Shown here piece by piece: positions 6,569 to 8,510 of a stretch of 8,510 bases of DNA (position 1 is its first letter; each line of letters starts with the position of its first letter). The stretch is taken from positions 1-8,510 of the forward strand of contig LOES01000086.1 in NCBI GenBank assembly GCA_001515955.1, in the 5' to 3' direction. This DNA comes from Clostridia bacterium BRH_c25. GTDB lineage: Bacteria; Bacillota_A; Clostridia; Lutisporales; Lutisporaceae. The notes under the pieces were generated by a model. The model worked only from the letters and a program-made list of their open reading frames with translations, searched no databases and was not told where the DNA came from. The position numbers and the translations under genes are program-made.

Positions 6569-6597
6569 TTGACTTATGAAAAACACGAGAGTATAAT
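6569..6597 (+). promoter_or_regulatory. Strong promoter of the T-box/lyase unit
   Basis: TTGACT (6569-6574), a 17-nt spacer and a perfect TATAAT (6592-6597) make this the best promoter in the window. It begins 18 nt after the kinase stop codon. Initiation near 6604 would begin the T-box leader. No GAGTGAA palindrome is present, so this unit appears free of the local TetR control. Confidence 0.8.
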
Positions 6598-6603
6598 ATG
6601 AAT

Positions 6604-6896
6604 AATATTTCAAAAGCGTTGACTGAGAAGAAGTAAGAATAGTTAATACCTTAAAGAGAGCTACCGGTTGGTGAGAGGGGCAAGGGAAAGCATTCCGAAT
6701 ACATCTCAATAGCTGCTCACCAAAAGGGCTGGTCCCGAGTAGGCTGATGCCGGCAACCTGCACCCGTTATAGTGCTAAAGTATAACTGCATCATTATGCA
6801 AGTACTCGATAAGGTTGGTATCGTGAGGTACCGATAAACTAAGGTGGTAACACGGATATATTCCCGTCCTTTGAAAATTCAGAGGACGGGATTTTT
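6604..6896 (+). promoter_or_regulatory. T-box leader with UAC (tyrosine) specifier
   Basis: A cis-acting RNA that binds uncharged tRNA and then prevents termination. Stem I: TGAGA (6624-6628) pairs with TCTCA (6704-6708), and GAAT (6637-6640) with ATTC (6692-6695). CCTT (6649-6652) pairs with AAGG (6682-6685). The AGTA loop-E motif is near 6632-6635, AGAGAG at 6655-6660 and the apical GGTTGGTG at 6666-6673. The specifier loop reads GAA-TAC-ATCTC, placing UAC (6700-6702), a tyrosine codon, in the standard position. AGTAGGC...GCCGG...CCCGTTA near 6739-6769 fits the stem II region. The T-box AAGGTGGTAACACGG (6841-6855) follows, with TGGT (6845-6848) complementary to an ACCA tRNA end. The antiterminator pairs AAGG (6841-6844) with CCTT (6868-6871) and ACGG (6852-6855) with CCGT (6864-6867), leaving the 7-nt T-box bulge. 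It controls the lyase gene downstream. Confidence 0.92.
6863..6896 (+). terminator. T-box intrinsic terminator (alternative to the antiterminator)
   Basis: A 12-bp stem is formed by CCCGTCCTTTGA (6863-6874) and TCAGAGGACGGG (6879-6890), with one G-U pair, loop AAAT and T5 at 6892-6896. Its 5' arm is the strand used by the antiterminator, so the two structures exclude each other, as expected for a T-box switch. Confidence 0.9.
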
Positions 6897-6938
6897 ATTA
6901 TTAAAAACAAATTTAATGAAATTGGAGGAGTAATTAAT

Positions 6939-8387
6939 ATGGCTAATATCAGATTTTTCGGTAATGAACAGATACCTCTTGAAATGCACAAGGTGCGCAT
7001 AGTACAGAAGCTGGAGCTTCCCCCTATAGAGCAGCGTCTTGAAGCTATTGCTGAAGCCGGCAACAACACCTTCCTTCTTAAAAACAGAGATGTATTTATG
7101 GATATGCTGACTGACAGCGGTGTAAACGCAATGAGTGACAGACAACAGGCAGCCATGCTTATAGCAGATGACAGTTATGCCGGAAGCGAAACCTTTTTCA
7201 GACTTGAGGACAAGCTTAAAGAGATATTCGGTATGGAATTCTTCCTGCCTGCCCATCAGGGAAGGGCATGTGAAAATATTATTTCCCAAGTATTTGTAAA
7301 GCCCGGAATGATTGTTCCTATGAACTATCATTTTACAACCACAAAATCCCACATTGTGATGAATGGAGGAATAGTTGAGGAAATCATAACTGATGCCGGT
7401 CTTGAGACCACAAGCACCAACCCTTTTAAAGGGAATATGGATATTGACAAGCTCAATGCCCTTATAGATAAACATAGCTCAGACAAAATCGCCTTTGTAC
7501 GCATGGAAGCCGGAACAAATCTTATTGGTGGTCAGCCCTTCTCCCTGGAGAACCTTAATGAGGTACACAATGTCTGCAGCAAGCATGGGATTCTGCTTGT
7601 ACTTGATGCAAGTCTGCTAGCTGACAACCTGTACTTTATCAAGAACCGGGAGGAAAAATATAAATCCATGAGCATAAGAGAGATAACTCTTGAATTTGCC
7701 TCTCTTTGTGATATAATATATTTTTCTGCCCGCAAACTCGGATGTGCACGAGGCGGCGGCATATGCATCAATGACAAGGGCATTTTTGAAAAGATGCGTG
7801 AGCTTATCCCGCTCTATGAAGGTTTTCTTACCTACGGCGGCATGTCTGTAAGAGAGATGGAGGCCATGACTGTCGGACTGGATGAAACAATGGATGAGGA
7901 TGTTATTAACCAAGGCCCTCAATTTATCGCTTTTATGGTAGATGAGCTGATTAAGAAAGGTGTGCCTGTTGTCACTCCTGCGGGAGGCCTTGGATGTCAT
8001 GTAAATGCTATGGAGTTTTTGGATCATATTCCGCAAGATCAGTATCCTGCCGGAGCCCTTGCAGCTGCACTTTATATTGCAAGCGGAGTCCGTGGTATGG
8101 AACGAGGCACGATGTCAGAGCAGAGGAATCCCGATGGAAGCGAAGTGCTTTCCAATATGGAGCTATTAAGACTTGCTATGCCGCGACGTGTATTTACTCT
8201 TTCCCAGGTCAAATATGCAGTTGACCGTATAGTCTGGCTTTATGAAAACCGTAAGCTTATTGAAGGGCTTACCTTTGTGGATGAGCCAAAAATACTGCGT
8301 TTCTTCTTCGGAAGGTTAAGGCCTGTATCCACCTGGCAGGAAAAACTGGTTGAAAAATTCAGGCAAGATTTTGGTGACAGCTTGTAA
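6939..8387 (+). CDS. Tyrosine phenol-lyase/tryptophanase-family beta-eliminating lyase
   Basis: A 482-residue fold-type I PLP enzyme; GGAGGAG (6924-6930) lies 8 nt before the ATG. Family members cleave tyrosine or tryptophan to pyruvate, ammonia and phenol or indole, reversibly. Seen: NTFLLKNRDVFMDMLTDSGVNAMSD (43-67), SYAGS with Tyr80, AHQGR with Arg109, FTTT (132-135), NLIGGQP with Asn194, Asp223 for the pyridine nitrogen, SARK with Schiff-base Lys266, MERG with Arg389, Arg411 for the substrate carboxylate, and LRFF with Phe455. Compared from memory with Citrobacter freundii tyrosine phenol-lyase (456 residues), the phenol-site trio Thr124/Arg381/Phe448 is kept (Thr133/Arg389/Phe455). Tryptophanases have VEIG and LRHF at the last two. 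Odd: Arg217, which contacts PLP O3', is Leu226; Lys256 is Arg265; Asp258 is Leu267; Asn262 is Arg271. There is also a C-terminal extension of ~19 residues. The family call is firm, the exact reaction is not. Expression is controlled by the tyrosine T-box. Confidence 0.85.
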   Translation: MANIRFFGNEQIPLEMHKVRIVQKLELPPIEQRLEAIAEAGNNTFLLKNRDVFMDMLTDSGVNAMSDRQQAAMLIADDSYAGSETFFRLEDKLKEIFGMEFFLPAHQGRACENIISQVFVKPGMIVPMNYHFTTTKSHIVMNGGIVEEIITDAGLETTSTNPFKGNMDIDKLNALIDKHSSDKIAFVRMEAGTNLIGGQPFSLENLNEVHNVCSKHGILLVLDASLLADNLYFIKNREEKYKSMSIREITLEFASLCDIIYFSARKLGCARGGGICINDKGIFEKMRELIPLYEGFLTYGGMSVREMEAMTVGLDETMDEDVINQGPQFIAFMVDELIKKGVPVVTPAGGLGCHVNAMEFLDHIPQDQYPAGALAAALYIASGVRGMERGTMSEQRNPDGSEVLSNMELLRLAMPRRVFTLSQVKYAVDRIVWLYENRKLIEGLTFVDEPKILRFFFGRLRPVSTWQEKLVEKFRQDFGDSL

Positions 8388-8406
8388 TGGTTTATTTGTT
8401 TGAATC

Positions 8407-8435
8407 AAGGGATATGGGTCTCCCCGTATCCCTTT
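8407..8435 (+). terminator. Rho-independent terminator of the lyase gene
   Basis: AAGGGATATGGG (8407-8418) pairs with CCCGTATCCCTT (8423-8434), 12 bp with one G-U pair, loop TCTC and a short T3 tail. It begins 19 nt after the lyase stop codon. The T tract is short but the stem is strong. Confidence 0.75.
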
Positions 8436-8452
8436 ACCCTTGTCTGTTTAGC

Positions 8453-8510
8453 TATATAGGTTGCACTAAAGAAGGTTCAAGGAAGAATTATGCAACCTAT
8501 GAAATCAAGG
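8453..8510 (+). repeat. 58-bp dispersed repeat, copy B (reaches the window edge)
   Basis: Matches the reverse complement of 4092-4149 at 55 of 58 positions, with mismatches at 8466, 8475 and 8490. Its arms ATAGGTTGCA (8456-8465) and TGCAACCTAT (8491-8500) are perfect inverted repeats around a 25-nt loop. The match is still running at the last base, so the true right end is unknown. With copy A it forms inverted flanks around TetR-2, the kinase, the T-box and the lyase. Confidence 0.75.

Noticed and set aside
6781..6806. Separate TGCAT/ATGCA hairpin as another copy of the TGCAATA operator
   Set aside because: It lies within the transcribed T-box leader, where a small hairpin (AGTA...TACT with TGCAT/ATGCA inside) is expected as stem III, and it lacks the TGCAATA half-site.
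6879..7475. Long minus-strand open frame opposite the start of the lyase and the T-box terminator
   Set aside because: It is antisense to a well-supported PLP enzyme, has no recognisable domain, and lacks a convincing ribosome binding site.
6939..8387. Calling the lyase a tryptophanase (tnaA)
   Set aside because: It has MERG and LRFF rather than the VEIG and LRHF of tryptophanases, and the T-box specifier is tyrosine, so a tryptophanase call is less likely. A firm tpl symbol was also withheld because of the cofactor-site changes.

Overview
The window looks like chromosomal DNA of a low-to-moderate GC Firmicute, most likely a clostridium. The evidence is the A/T-rich spacers, strong GGAGG-type ribosome binding sites, near-consensus TTGACT/TATAAT promoters, a tRNA-sensing T-box leader, and an anaerobe-type enoate-reductase-like flavoenzyme fragment. 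No transposase, phage gene, CRISPR array, rRNA or tRNA gene was seen. The species assignment is inference.

Layout, left to right. (1) Positions 1-475 hold the C-terminal end of an Old Yellow Enzyme/2,4-dienoyl-CoA reductase-type flavoprotein that begins outside the window. (2) 553-1239 is a TetR-family regulator (TetR-1), closed by a hairpin terminator at 1242-1300 that reaches into the 3' end of the convergent next gene. (3) Two minus-strand genes form an operon transcribed from about 3997 leftward: a class III aminotransferase of the glutamate-1-semialdehyde aminomutase type (2472-3947), then, 13 nt later, a double-domain class II aldolase (1271-2458). (4) The 322-nt divergent regulatory region at 3948-4269 is dense. 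It has a promoter in each direction, a perfect 16-bp TetR-type palindrome beside each promoter, a 19-bp palindrome, a 10-bp-arm inverted repeat, and one copy of a 58-bp repeat. (5) 4270-4914 is a second TetR regulator (TetR-2), paralogous to the first, followed after 35 nt by an FGGY carbohydrate kinase (4950-6551). (6) A fresh promoter and a full T-box leader (about 6604-6896) with a UAC (tyrosine) specifier precede a tyrosine phenol-lyase/tryptophanase-family gene (6939-8387), which ends in a strong terminator. (7) The window ends in a second, inverted copy of the 58-bp repeat (8453-8510).

How the parts may work together. The divergent operons appear to share control by a TetR regulator binding GAGTGAAyrTTCACTC palindromes. 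They would supply a kinase, a class II aldolase and a PLP aminotransferase/aminomutase, a set that would suit breakdown or remodelling of a sugar or sugar-like substrate; the substrate cannot be read from sequence. The lyase has its own promoter and a separate input, uncharged tRNA-Tyr. That is unexpected, because T-boxes normally switch on synthesis, uptake or charging of the amino acid they sense, whereas tyrosine phenol-lyase is best known for degrading tyrosine. The lyase keeps the phenol-binding residues of tyrosine phenol-lyase but differs at several cofactor-site positions. It may therefore run in the synthetic direction or catalyse a different reaction. This T-box/lyase unit is the most interesting item here.
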